DNA of 64,000 bases from Companilactobacillus sp. (GCF_022484265.1 NZ_JAKVLR010000001.1:806001-870000); one strand, 5' to 3'. Positions 24,874-33,342 are shown, counted from the stretch's first letter. Notes: generated from the sequence alone by a model not told the origin. Numbers and translations are program-made.

Positions 24874-26319
24874 TTGGAGACTTTAGAACCAAAAAAACAT
24901 TATTTAAAATGGCAAGTCATAGCTTTGATCGACTTCGTTACAATCATTAGTTTTGAAAATATCTTCTATCCTTTTCAAAACCAAGGATTATCAGTTGTAA
25001 TCTCATGGATCTTTCTATTATTTGCTTACGTTATTCCTTATGAACTGATCGTCAGTCAAATGAGTTTGACTTTTGATAATCAAAGCGGAGGTCTGGCATC
25101 TTGGGTACGTCGTAGTAGCAACGACACACTGGGATATTGGACTTCTTGGATGTATTGGGTACAAAGCGTTCCTTACATTGTTGATGTTTCAAACTCTGTT
25201 ATCGTTTCATTTAGTTGGATGTTCTTAGGAAACAACACGCTTGATAAAAAAATGTCGACGTTCTGGTTTGGAATGTTAACATTTGCAATTATTTTAGCCT
25301 TTATTTTATTAGAAAACGTCTTTAAAAATTCGCTCGAGATCTTATCTTTGATCGGTGGTGGAGCAATGTTTATCATGTCAGTGCTCTTCGTATTGCTGGC
25401 TGGATACTCAATTGCTCACGGAACACCAATCGCTACTCAACCATTTAACTGGGGAGCCTTCATGCCGAAATTCAGTCTGAAATACTTCTCAACCACTGGA
25501 CTATTGATCTTCGCCATGTCTGGTGCTGAATTAGCAGCTCCGTACATCGTTCAAATGCGCGATCCCAAGCACGAATTTCCAAAGGCTATGTGGCTGTTAG
25601 CTATCATGACCGCCTTCTTAACGATCTTTGGTACCTTAGCTCTGGCAATGTTCTTTAACGCTAACCACATACCACACGACTTTAAGATGAACGGTCCTTA
25701 CTACGCCTTTAGTTTATTAGGACAAAGCTTAGGCCTTGGAAAAACCTTAATGTACATCTTTGCCGTGGTTCAAGCTATCTTCATGATGGCTCAGTTAGCC
25801 GTGTTGCTTGATGCATCTAGTCGTGTATTCGCCGGTGATGTTGCCGACAACTTCATGCCAAAATGGATGACTAAGAAAAATAAGAATGGCCGTCCAGTTC
25901 ACAGTTACATGATGACTTCTGGATTGAGTCTGTTCTTACTATTGCTTACCGGAACACTTCCAAACATCAATACCATTTATAATTGGCTATTGAACATCAA
26001 CGGAATCATTTCACCTTATAAGACTTGTTGGGTCTTCTTCGCCTTTGTCGCCGTTAGATGGCAACAGAAGAAATTCAAGTCAGATTATACCTTTATAAAA
26101 AACAGAACTGGTGCCTTACTAGTTGGTGGCTGGTGTCTAGCCTTCACCTTCGTCTGTGCCACTTTAGGATTCATTCCTCAAGAAGCAGAGGCTGGAACTG
26201 CTGCCTTTAATCACCAATTATTATTGAATTTTATTACCGTGATCGTATTATTCGGTTTAGGATTTATCATGCCAATGCTTAGAAAACACGAAATGAAAAA
26301 TGAACCCAGTTTAGATTAA
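24874..26319 (+). CDS. APC superfamily amino acid permease/antiporter
   Basis: Integral membrane transporter of 481 residues with about 12 hydrophobic helices. It starts at TTG, directed by a GGGGGGAA box. Helix 1 (IALIDFVTIISFENIFYPFQ) lacks the usual Gly-rich start, while GLLIFAMSGAELAAPYI in TM6 is typical of the glutamate:GABA/APA antiporter group. The gene is divergent from ornithine decarboxylase, so a substrate:product exchange (ornithine/putrescine) is plausible, but specificity is inferred from context only. A terminator follows. Confidence 0.83.
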   Translation: METLEPKKHYLKWQVIALIDFVTIISFENIFYPFQNQGLSVVISWIFLLFAYVIPYELIVSQMSLTFDNQSGGLASWVRRSSNDTLGYWTSWMYWVQSVPYIVDVSNSVIVSFSWMFLGNNTLDKKMSTFWFGMLTFAIILAFILLENVFKNSLEILSLIGGGAMFIMSVLFVLLAGYSIAHGTPIATQPFNWGAFMPKFSLKYFSTTGLLIFAMSGAELAAPYIVQMRDPKHEFPKAMWLLAIMTAFLTIFGTLALAMFFNANHIPHDFKMNGPYYAFSLLGQSLGLGKTLMYIFAVVQAIFMMAQLAVLLDASSRVFAGDVADNFMPKWMTKKNKNGRPVHSYMMTSGLSLFLLLLTGTLPNINTIYNWLLNINGIISPYKTCWVFFAFVAVRWQQKKFKSDYTFIKNRTGALLVGGWCLAFTFVCATLGFIPQEAEAGTAAFNHQLLLNFITVIVLFGLGFIMPMLRKHEMKNEPSLD

Positions 26320-26321
26320 CT

Positions 26322-26395
26322 AAAAAACTACAAATCGAATCTGTACTGAAAGACTGAAACTTTCAACAATGCAGAATAAGATTTGTAGTTTTTTT
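26322..26395. terminator. Bidirectional terminator
   Basis: AACTACAAATC..GATTTGTAGTT long-loop stem with T-run, between the convergent permease and phosphoesterase genes. Confidence 0.8.
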
Positions 26396-27230
26396 ATCGA
26401 AAAATATTGGGATTTACAAAATCCGTATCAGGTACTTCGATTTGATTGATCACGTCTTGACCAGCAAAAAGCGTGCGAGTCTCAACGCCGATCTCCTTGT
26501 CATCGATGGTAATGATATCAAAATTGGTGGCATCATAGATCAAGTGATGATGTGGGTCGTCGCAATTGATGTGATAAGCCGTTGAATCAGCTGAATGCAT
26601 CAAAATACCATCTTTAACAAACGAGTTTTCAAAGTGGATATGTCCCGAAAAGACCCCTAAAACGTTCGTATCTTTAATAACTTCCATTAGCTCAGTACTT
26701 TCTTGTAAAATACTGTAACGCATCTGATGGATGCCAGGACCATCAATTGGGTGATGCAAAAATAGGACCGCCGTTTTATCTAAAGCATCGCTTAAATTAT
26801 CGCGTAACCAAGTTAATTGTTCTTCGCCCAAATATCCCTGTTCAAAATTATGGAATTTACTATCAAGAAAATAAAAATCGATATCAGGTTCGTGAACAGC
26901 ATAATAATATTTTTCACGAGTGGGTTGTTTTAAAAATCCTTCAAAAAATTCATCCGTTTGGTCATGATTGCCCAAGATAACATTGATCGGTATTTGGAGA
27001 TTATCCATTTGATGACTGAGAAGCTTCGCTAATCGCTCATAGTCAGACTTATCTCCTTCGTGGATCAAGTCGCCGGTCAATACGATCATATCAGGTTTGT
27101 CGACCATATCTCTGATAGCTGAAAAAACAGTATTCAACTTTAAATAGGGATCGATCCGTTGATGATTGGCGGACGTCTTCCCTTCAGGTGTCAAATGCGT
27201 ATCACTAATTTGCAGGATTTTATATTTCAT
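26394..27230 (-). CDS. Metallophosphoesterase, CpdA-like
   Basis: Calcineurin-like phosphoesterase of 278 residues. Di-metal motifs are complete: SDTHL (9-13), GDLIHEGD (53-60), GNHDQ (86-90), a histidine in FLHHPIDG and GHIHFE (193-198). This is the order of class III cyclic nucleotide phosphodiesterases (CpdA/Rv0805). No signal peptide, so cytoplasmic. The substrate could be cAMP, a 2',3'-cyclic nucleotide or a phospholipid head group. Monocistronic with its own promoter region upstream. Confidence 0.85.
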   Translation of the reverse strand: MKYKILQISDTHLTPEGKTSANHQRIDPYLKLNTVFSAIRDMVDKPDMIVLTGDLIHEGDKSDYERLAKLLSHQMDNLQIPINVILGNHDQTDEFFEGFLKQPTREKYYYAVHEPDIDFYFLDSKFHNFEQGYLGEEQLTWLRDNLSDALDKTAVLFLHHPIDGPGIHQMRYSILQESTELMEVIKDTNVLGVFSGHIHFENSFVKDGILMHSADSTAYHINCDDPHHHLIYDATNFDIITIDDKEIGVETRTLFAGQDVINQIEVPDTDFVNPNIFR

Positions 27231-27468
27231 AATAGCTCCAATATGCTGCCCATCTAAACCACTCCGCAGGACAACGATGATTTAGAATCGCAAATAATTT
27301 ATTGGTGAAACATAATAACCATACAAAAGTAATGTAAAGTTTCGATATTAATCATGTATATTTTCTGTAAATATTTCAAAAACTCATTTTGATATTAAGT
27401 CGAACAATTTTTTATAAAAAATATTTTGTGTTAGAATTTTAATATAATAATTCGTAAACATTACTATT

Positions 27469-27493
27469 TGTTTAAAAGTGTTTTCTTTAAACA
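27469..27493. promoter_or_regulatory. Inverted repeat in the MFS pump promoter region
   Basis: TGTTTAAA-N9-TTTAAACA, perfect 8-bp arms, about 10 bases before a TGTATACT-like -10 (27502). Likely operator for an unlinked repressor. Confidence 0.45.
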
Positions 27494-27554
27494 TTTAATG
27501 ATGTATACTTACTTGCCAGGCACTATTAGGGTCAATTTATAGGAAAGAAAATAA

Positions 27555-27594
27555 TTACGACCACTATCACCGTTTAACGGTGGTATTTTTTTTG
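27555..27594 (+). promoter_or_regulatory. Terminator-like attenuator hairpin upstream of the MFS pump
   Basis: TCACCGTTTAACGGTGGT followed by ATTTTTTTT, ending about 25 bases before the pump start codon. Flanking ATTACGAC / GTCGTAAT can form a competing outer stem. A 14-codon frame starts ATGATG at 27498 and ends TAG at 27542, without a good RBS. The arrangement resembles attenuated antibiotic-resistance genes. Confidence 0.5.
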
Positions 27595-27618
27595 AAGTCG
27601 TAAATAATGGGAGGCACA

Positions 27619-28809
27619 ATGAAGAATAAGAGATCTATTTACATTTTAGTTTTCAGTAACTTTTTAATTTGTTTGGGGATTGGACTTGTCATACCTGTCA
27701 CGCCATTCATTAAAAACGAATTTCACTATACTACATCAGATATGGGAGTGATGACTTCACTGTTTGCCTTAGCGCAATTCATTGCCTCCCCTATCGTTGG
27801 ACGTATTTCTGACCGGATTGGTCGTAAACCAATTATCGTTGCTGGTTTACTGACTTACGCTGTATCAGAAGTGATCTTCGCATTAGCAACGTCCTTACCA
27901 CTATTTAACTTGTCACGTTTGATTGGTGGTTTATCAGCAGCCATGGTTGTCCCTACTTCAATGGCTTTAGCGTCAGATCTAACAACTTTAAAAGAACGTG
28001 CAAAAGTAATTGGTTGGCTGTCAGCTGCCTTTAGTGGTGGCTTGATCTTAGGTCCTGGTATTGGTGGTATGTTAGCCAACATCAGTTACAAGACGCCATT
28101 CTGGTTCGCAGCTGGTATCGGATTGATCAGTGTGATCTTTACGCAACTACTGCTACACGATGCACCGCAAGAAGCTCTTGAAGAGGATGCAAAAAAAGAG
28201 CTTTCCAAAAAGGCAGGCTCTTATCGTTCAATCATGACGGCACCTTTGATCATCTTGTTTACAATGATCTTAGTTTCATCCTTTGGACTACAAGGATTTG
28301 AAAGTATCTATAGTATTTACGTCAACCAAGTCTTTAACTTCGGTATCGGAACGATTGCTTTAGTTTTAACATTAAATGGTATCATCTCACTGATATTGCA
28401 AGTTAGTTTATTCAACTGGCTAGTAGTTAAAATCGGTGAGATCAGATTGATCAGTTATTGTTTCTTATTAAGTGCTTTAGCAGTTGTCTGGATCTTGTTT
28501 GCACACGGACAAGTTGAAGTTATCATTGCAACATTGATCATCTTCTCATCATTTGATTTATTGAGACCAGCAATTACAACACTACTAACTAAAGCTGGCA
28601 AAGCTAATCAACAAGGTTTGATCAACGGTATGAATATGTCATTGACATCCATCGGAAATATCGTAGGACCATTGATGTCAGGTGCCTTGATGGATTGGAA
28701 TCCACATTCACCATATACTGTCGTAGCAGTCATCTTGACACTATCATTTATCTTCACATTTATCGTCAGAAGATTCCCAGTCATTCCAACAGAGGACCAA
28801 GCTGAATAG
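27619..28809 (+). CDS. MFS drug efflux transporter
   Basis: 396 residues with 12 predicted helices; the DHA1 family (TetA/NorA/MdtG type). The cytoplasmic loop motif A GRISDRIGRKP and motif C-like GGLILGPGIGGMLA (typical of drug:proton antiporters) are present. ATG at 27619 follows GGGAGGCAC; an in-frame ATG 12 bases upstream overlaps the RBS. Substrates are unknown. A promoter, an inverted repeat and a terminator-like hairpin upstream suggest induced expression. Confidence 0.87.
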   Translation: MKNKRSIYILVFSNFLICLGIGLVIPVTPFIKNEFHYTTSDMGVMTSLFALAQFIASPIVGRISDRIGRKPIIVAGLLTYAVSEVIFALATSLPLFNLSRLIGGLSAAMVVPTSMALASDLTTLKERAKVIGWLSAAFSGGLILGPGIGGMLANISYKTPFWFAAGIGLISVIFTQLLLHDAPQEALEEDAKKELSKKAGSYRSIMTAPLIILFTMILVSSFGLQGFESIYSIYVNQVFNFGIGTIALVLTLNGIISLILQVSLFNWLVVKIGEIRLISYCFLLSALAVVWILFAHGQVEVIIATLIIFSSFDLLRPAITTLLTKAGKANQQGLINGMNMSLTSIGNIVGPLMSGALMDWNPHSPYTVVAVILTLSFIFTFIVRRFPVIPTEDQAE

Positions 28810-28811
28810 AT

Positions 28812-28925
28812 GTGCTATAATGAAAACACAATTTAAATAAAGACGCCGCCGGGCGTTACTAAATAAGCATTCTTAACAATTCCATTAGGCCAATGAAGGA
28901 ATTGTTGGGGGTGTGTTTTTTTTAG
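28812..28925 (+). promoter_or_regulatory. Riboswitch-like leader before the guanidinium exporter (guanidine-sensing type plausible)
   Basis: Begins at an extended -10 TGCTATAAT (28813-28821). Hairpin 1 ACGCC-GCC-GGGCGT has a GCCGG apex. Hairpin 2 AACAATTCC (28875-28883) / GGAATTGTT (28898-28906) carries AGGCC in its loop. GGGGGTGTG and a T-run close the unit like a terminator. The CC/GG loops could kiss. The downstream gene encodes Gdx, the commonest target of guanidine riboswitches, and two CC/GG hairpins before a terminator recall guanidine-IV. Ligand is inferred from context. Confidence 0.55.
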
Positions 28926-29023
28926 TTGGAGTAGCGCAAAAGCGTGTACTCCAACTTACGCGAAGGTGCGATCTTTGCACGTCCGCGATTCCTTGCTTTT
29001 AGCAAAAAGCGAGTACTCCAACT
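28924..29023. repeat. Hairpin repeat element with AGTTGGAGTA ends
   Basis: AGTTGGAGTA (28924-28933) is matched by TACTCCAAC at 28947 and again at 29014, so alternative stems of 33 or 100 nt can form. Inner hairpins include GTGC-GATCTT-TGCAC and GCTTTTAGCAAAAAGC. It lies between the leader terminator and the gdx RBS and resembles the GTTGGCGTA hairpins at 6.8-7.0 kb in layout. Confidence 0.65.
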
Positions 29024-29041
29024 AAAAAAAGGAGCCTTATT

Positions 29042-29356
29042 ATGAATTGGATCTACTTATTTGTTGCTGGACTTTTCGAAGTCGTTTGGGCAACTACTAT
29101 GAAGCTATCACACGGATTTTCAAAATGGGATTGGGCACTTGCCACAGTTGCCGGAATGATTGCCAGTTTCTTCTTTTTGGCAAAAGCTACTAAATCACTC
29201 CCGCTTTCGTTGGCCTACCCTATTTGGACCGGGATTGGCGCCGTTGGGTCGATCATCGTCGGCGTGATTCTCTTTGGCGATAAGATTCCCGCTATCACTT
29301 GGGTCTTTATCGTCTTATTGCTAGTCAGCATTATCGGCATCAAAATGACTGCATAA
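29042..29356 (+). CDS. gdx: Small multidrug resistance family guanidinium exporter (Gdx/SugE type)
   Basis: 104 residues, four transmembrane helices, functioning as an antiparallel dimer. The key glutamate is in AGLFEVVWATTMKLSHGFS (E13), and KSLPLSLAYPIWTGIGAVGS matches the SugE/Gdx subtype rather than the EmrE drug type. Gdx proteins exchange guanidinium for protons. RBS AGGAGC. A structured leader with terminator precedes it. Subtype by motif is firm; actual transport is inferred. Confidence 0.9.
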   Translation: MNWIYLFVAGLFEVVWATTMKLSHGFSKWDWALATVAGMIASFFFLAKATKSLPLSLAYPIWTGIGAVGSIIVGVILFGDKIPAITWVFIVLLLVSIIGIKMTA

Positions 29357-29404
29357 AAAAAGCTTTTACCGTCAGAATTTTCTGATTGGCAAAAGCTTTT
29401 TTTG
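29355..29404. terminator. Bidirectional terminator
   Basis: AAAAAAAGCTTTT..AAAAGCTTTTTTT with inner CAGAA/TTCTG pairing, between the convergent gdx and gdhA genes. Confidence 0.88.
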
Positions 29405-29405
29405 A

Positions 29406-30752
29406 TTAAACTAATCCTTGTGCAAGCATAGCTTTGGCAACTTTTTCAAAACCAGCAATATTGGCACCGGCTTGATAATCCTTGTCCAAACCATATTCTT
29501 TGTCAGCGTCGTCAGACATCTTGTAAATATTTTCCATGATAGCCTTCAAACGATTGTCAACATCTTCAAATGTCCATGAAAGACGTTCGCTGTTTTGACT
29601 CATTTCAAGAGCAGAAACTGCAACACCACCAGCATTAGCAGCTTTAGCAGGTCCATAGATAATATCGTTATCTTTGTAAACTGCGATAGCCTTAGTAGTA
29701 CTTGGCATGTTAGCACCTTCAGCAACATACTTAGCACCATCTTTAGCAATTAATTTAGCTTGGTCTTCGTCGATTTCGTTTTGAGTTGCACATGGCAAGG
29801 CAATGTCATAATCGATATCCAAGTCCCAAACTGAACCTTCTGTATAAGTAGCAGAACTGATCTTGTCAGCGTATTCCTTGATACGTCCACGTTCTACTTC
29901 CTTGATTTGTTTAACTGTTTCAACGTCGATTCCGTTTGGATCATAAACATAACCATTTGAATCAGAAGCTGTAACCACTTTAGCGCCATTTTCTTGTGCT
30001 TTTTGAATTGCATAAATCGCAACGTTTCCGGCACCAGAGATCTTGATAGTCTTACCTTTCAATGAATCCCCTTGGCCCTTGATCAAGGCGTCTAAGTAGT
30101 AGATCAAACCAAAACCAGTAGCTTCAGTTCTAGCTAGAGAACCGCCGTATTCCAAACCTTTACCAGTTAGAATACCGTTTTGTGAACCGTTCAAACGTTT
30201 GTATTGACCGTACAAGTATCCAATTTCACGGCCACCAACACCAATATCACCAGCAGGAACATCCAAATCTGGACCGATGTGTTTTTGAAGTTCAGTCATA
30301 AAGCTTTGGCAAAAGCGCATAACTTCTGAATCTGACTTACCTTTTGGATCGAAGTCAGAACCACCTTTGCCACCGCCGATTGGCAATCCTGTCAAACTAT
30401 TTTTCAAGATTTGCTCAAATCCTAAGAATTTAACGATACTTAAGTTAACGCTAGGGTGTAAACGTAAACCACCCTTGTAAGGTCCGATAGCTGAATTAAA
30501 TTGAACACGGAAACCACGATTTACATGATAATTTCCTTCATCGTCTTGCCATGGAACACGGAATTGAATTGCGCGTTCTGGTTCAACTAATGAACCTAAA
30601 ATATTAGCCTTGATATATTCTGGATGCTTTTTTAAAACAGGTTTTAGAGTATCTAACACTGTAAATGCAGCCTCTTGAAATTCTGGTTGATTAGGATCTC
30701 TGTGAGTAATTGTTTCCTTTAGATCTTTAATATAAGCTTCAACGTCTGCCAT
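29406..30752 (-). CDS. gdhA: NADP-specific glutamate dehydrogenase
   Basis: Interconverts 2-oxoglutarate plus ammonia and glutamate; 448 residues, the standard length of the hexameric bacterial enzyme when started at ATG 30752 (AGGTAGG upstream) instead of 11 codons earlier. The substrate-binding PYKGGLRLHP (91-100) and catalytic Lys in GGGKGGSDFDP (126-136) are present, with the Rossmann SGAGNVAIY further on. In lactic acid bacteria, GDH supplies 2-oxoglutarate for amino-acid catabolism and flavour formation. A palindrome at 30869-30886 lies in its promoter region. Confidence 0.96.
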   Translation of the reverse strand: MADVEAYIKDLKETITHRDPNQPEFQEAAFTVLDTLKPVLKKHPEYIKANILGSLVEPERAIQFRVPWQDDEGNYHVNRGFRVQFNSAIGPYKGGLRLHPSVNLSIVKFLGFEQILKNSLTGLPIGGGKGGSDFDPKGKSDSEVMRFCQSFMTELQKHIGPDLDVPAGDIGVGGREIGYLYGQYKRLNGSQNGILTGKGLEYGGSLARTEATGFGLIYYLDALIKGQGDSLKGKTIKISGAGNVAIYAIQKAQENGAKVVTASDSNGYVYDPNGIDVETVKQIKEVERGRIKEYADKISSATYTEGSVWDLDIDYDIALPCATQNEIDEDQAKLIAKDGAKYVAEGANMPSTTKAIAVYKDNDIIYGPAKAANAGGVAVSALEMSQNSERLSWTFEDVDNRLKAIMENIYKMSDDADKEYGLDKDYQAGANIAGFEKVAKAMLAQGLV

Positions 30753-30868
30753 AAAAATACCTACCTTTTTTAAATAAGAGTTCATCCAATATTTAACGTT
30801 TAGTAATTAAATAAATAGATTGGTATCATTATAGCACTTTATTAAAATATGTGACTTTATATTAAAAA

Positions 30869-30886
30869 TAAACTAATGTTAGTTTA
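30869..30886. promoter_or_regulatory. 18-bp palindrome between gdhA and hrtR
   Basis: TAAACTAATGTTAGTTTA, perfect 8-bp arms. Position fits an operator for gdhA (its -10 TATAAT lies at about 30830) or for an unlinked regulator. Confidence 0.45.
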
Positions 30887-30888
30887 AA

Positions 30889-30938
30889 TTGACACTGTGT
30901 CACTTTTTATTTATCATGTGATTAATGACAAGGCGTCA
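30889..30938 (+). promoter_or_regulatory. hrtR promoter with HrtR-type operators
   Basis: -35 TTGACA (30889-30894), 17-nt spacer, -10 TATCAT (30912-30917). The -35 is inside TGACACTGTGTCA (30890-30902), a perfect palindrome whose core equals the known Lactococcus HrtR box (TGACACAGTGTCA with centre base A). A weaker copy TGACAAGGCGTCA is at 30926-30938. Confidence 0.82.
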
Positions 30939-30953
30939 ACAAGGAGAAAAGCT

Positions 30954-31499
30954 ATGGTATCAACAACATTTATTGATTTGAATTCTGATAAAAAGAATAA
31001 GATCACTTCCGCAATCTTAAAAGAATTTTCTACACATTCCCTTTCAGATGCAAAAGTTTCTCGGATCGTAGCAGATTCTGGAATTGCTCGAGGAGCGTTT
31101 TACAAATATTTTGAAGATCTAAATGATGCCTATAGTTATATTTACCACTTGGCGATTCAAGATATCCACGCTGATTTTAAACATGAACCTGGTATCCACT
31201 ACCCGACAGAAAAGTATGTCGATGAAGTGACTAGCTTCGTCAATCAAGTTCACAGCAGCCAATATTTTGATCTGACCAAAATGCATATCACTACCAACGA
31301 GGCTCTTGTTGAGCATCAACAAAGACAACAGATCGAACAAGTCTTGCTTCAAGCACATGTTGACCCTGTCACATGGGGTATTGCGACCTTAACCCACGAA
31401 ACTATAAAACTAGTTTTGCTATATCCAGAATCGCAAGATTTTCTATTAAAAAGATATTCTGATGCAATTGAAAAGTTGAATATCCAGGAGGACGACTAA
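30954..31499 (+). CDS. hrtR: Heme-responsive TetR-family repressor HrtR
   Basis: TetR regulator of 181 residues. The ATG at 30954 has AAGGAG upstream; the longer frame from 30897 starts inside the promoter and is rejected. The HTH region is KITSAILKEF..VSRIVADSGIARGAFYKYFEDLNDAY. In L. lactis, HrtR senses heme and releases the hrtRBA operator. Here the gene is first in an operon with hrtB and hrtA, overlapping hrtB by one base (TAATG), and its promoter carries the matching palindrome. The heme ligands cannot be assigned. Confidence 0.85.
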   Translation: MVSTTFIDLNSDKKNKITSAILKEFSTHSLSDAKVSRIVADSGIARGAFYKYFEDLNDAYSYIYHLAIQDIHADFKHEPGIHYPTEKYVDEVTSFVNQVHSSQYFDLTKMHITTNEALVEHQQRQQIEQVLLQAHVDPVTWGIATLTHETIKLVLLYPESQDFLLKRYSDAIEKLNIQEDD

Positions 31500-32560
31500 T
31501 GTATTTAGCGTTGAAAGAAATCAAACATGAAAAATTACGTTATGGTTTGATCATTGCCATGATCGTCTTGATCAGTTATTTGATTTTCGTCTTAACCAGC
31601 TTGGCCTTAGGCCTAGCCGACGAAAATACTCAAGCTATCGATTCTTGGGATGCAGAAAGCATTGTCTTGAATAAAGATTCAAATATTAGTTTAGGTCAAT
31701 CACTGATCACTAACGAACAAAACGACCAAATGAAATTGACTAATAAGGATGCCTACTTAGGTCAAGCTTCCGTTGTTGCAAAATCGACTGGCCATGAACA
31801 ATTATCGGCTCAGTATCTCGGTATCCAAAAGAATCAATTTATCGACAAAAGTTTAAAGCTCTCGGCTGGTCACAAACCAACTAATGACCGTGAAGTCGTA
31901 GCTGATACGCAGTTTCAACAAAGTGGCTATAAACTTGGCGATACGGTCAAACTGAATTCACTATCAGGCAAATATAAAATTGTCGGCTTTACGAAAAATG
32001 CCAAGTTAAACGTGGCCCCAGTACTTTACGGAACGCTCAATGGTTGGCAAACCATCAAAAACATTGGTCCTAACTTCAAAGCCAGTGCCATCGTTTCAAA
32101 AAATAATTCTACTAAAGTTGGCGACACAAATTTGAAGAGTTACTCAATGTCGACCTTCATCAATAAACTACCAGGATATTCAGCACAAAACTCAACCTTT
32201 ACCTTCATGATCGCCTTTTTAATGATCATTTCATTGATCGTTATCGCTGTCTTCCTATATATCCTAACTATCCAAAAGATCCCTAATTACGCCGTCTTAC
32301 GTGCCCAAGGTATTCCTGCTAAAGTGCTGATCAATACCACGATCGGTCAATCGATCATTCTAGTTATCGGAGGATTAGCAATTGGTTCGATCTTCACGAT
32401 CTTGACTGCGGTCGGAATCCCAACTAGCGTGCCAATGAACTTTAATCTGCCACTACTATCCTTAGTGGCTCTGGGCTTAGTAGTAACTAGTATTCTCGGT
32501 GCAATCATCCCTGTTAGAACCATCCTAAAAGTAGATCCTGTTTCAGTTATCGGAGGCTAA
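31499..32560 (+). CDS. hrtB: Heme efflux ABC transporter permease HrtB
   Basis: FtsX/MacB-like permease, 353 residues. One N-terminal helix (about 15-38) is followed by a large extracellular domain (about 40-225) and three C-terminal helices, as in S. aureus HrtB. The start MYLALKEIKHEKLRYGLI and TSLALGLADENTQAI match the HrtB family. Pumps excess heme out of the membrane with HrtA. RBS AGGAGG lies inside the end of hrtR, giving translational coupling. Confidence 0.87.
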   Translation: MYLALKEIKHEKLRYGLIIAMIVLISYLIFVLTSLALGLADENTQAIDSWDAESIVLNKDSNISLGQSLITNEQNDQMKLTNKDAYLGQASVVAKSTGHEQLSAQYLGIQKNQFIDKSLKLSAGHKPTNDREVVADTQFQQSGYKLGDTVKLNSLSGKYKIVGFTKNAKLNVAPVLYGTLNGWQTIKNIGPNFKASAIVSKNNSTKVGDTNLKSYSMSTFINKLPGYSAQNSTFTFMIAFLMIISLIVIAVFLYILTIQKIPNYAVLRAQGIPAKVLINTTIGQSIILVIGGLAIGSIFTILTAVGIPTSVPMNFNLPLLSLVALGLVVTSILGAIIPVRTILKVDPVSVIGG

Positions 32561-32563
32561 ATT

Positions 32564-33253
32564 ATGGCAACTATTGAACTATCAAATATTAATAAAATTT
32601 TTGGAAGCGGCTTGAGTCGAGTCCAAGTATTGAACGATGTTAACTTCAAAGCTAATAAGGGCGAACTAGTCTTAGTTCTAGGACCATCCGGCTCAGGAAA
32701 AAGTACTTTTTTGACCATCGCCGGTGGTTTGCAAACTCCAACCTCTGGAGACGTAAAATTAAATAATGAAGAAATCGATTCATTATCGAAAAAAGCGATG
32801 GAAAAACTTCGTCTAAATCAAATTGGCTTTGTCCTTCAGGCATACAATCTAATTCCCTACTTAACTGTCAAAGAGCAGTTTTCACTAGTTGACAAAGTTA
32901 AACGCCAAGGCAACCTCAACCAAGCAGATTTGGATGAGTTGCTCGATTTATTAGAGATCAAAGATACGTTGAATAAATATCCTTCTGAATTATCAGGTGG
33001 CCAAAATCAACGTGTGGCAATTGCTAGAGCACTCTACACAGATCCTGAGATCATTCTTGCTGATGAGCCAACTGCTTCTCTTGATACTGACCGTGTCAAT
33101 GATGTTGGTGAACTTCTGCAGACTTTAGCAAAGAAAAGAAATAAAGCCGTCGTTGTCGTGACCCATGACTTGAGATTGGAAAATTACGCCGATCGTATTT
33201 ACAAGATCATGGATGGTAAAATGACCGAACAGCTTCCAGTAAGTCCGAAATAA
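32564..33253 (+). CDS. hrtA: Heme efflux ABC transporter ATPase HrtA
   Basis: ATP-binding subunit, 229 residues: Walker A GPSGSGKST (40-48), signature LSGGQ (143-147), Walker B IILADEPTASLD. The pattern fits the LolD/MacB-like group to which HrtA belongs. It starts 3 bases after hrtB and is followed by a terminator, closing the operon. Confidence in heme as substrate comes from the HrtR operator and gene order. Confidence 0.88.
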   Translation: MATIELSNINKIFGSGLSRVQVLNDVNFKANKGELVLVLGPSGSGKSTFLTIAGGLQTPTSGDVKLNNEEIDSLSKKAMEKLRLNQIGFVLQAYNLIPYLTVKEQFSLVDKVKRQGNLNQADLDELLDLLEIKDTLNKYPSELSGGQNQRVAIARALYTDPEIILADEPTASLDTDRVNDVGELLQTLAKKRNKAVVVVTHDLRLENYADRIYKIMDGKMTEQLPVSPK

Positions 33254-33269
33254 TTCGGGCTTTTTTTTG
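33243..33269 (+). terminator. Terminator of hrtRBA
   Basis: GTCCGAA-ATAA-TTCGGGC followed by TTTTTTTT; the stem begins inside the last hrtA codons. Confidence 0.9.
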
Positions 33270-33277
33270 AATTAATA

Positions 33278-33317
33278 GTGGACAAAGTCCATTAAAGGAA
33301 TATAATGGACATCGTCC
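33278..33317 (+). promoter_or_regulatory. marR promoter flanked by two identical operators
   Basis: -35 TGGACA (33278) and -10 TATAAT (33300-33305). Operator 1 TGGACAAAGTCCA (33278-33290) covers the -35 and operator 2 TGGACATCGTCCA (33305-33317) starts at the -10 end; both are TGGAC-N3-GTCCA. This fits autorepression by the following MarR protein. Confidence 0.78.
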
Positions 33318-33342
33318 ACTAATTTATTTCAAGGAGGTACCC

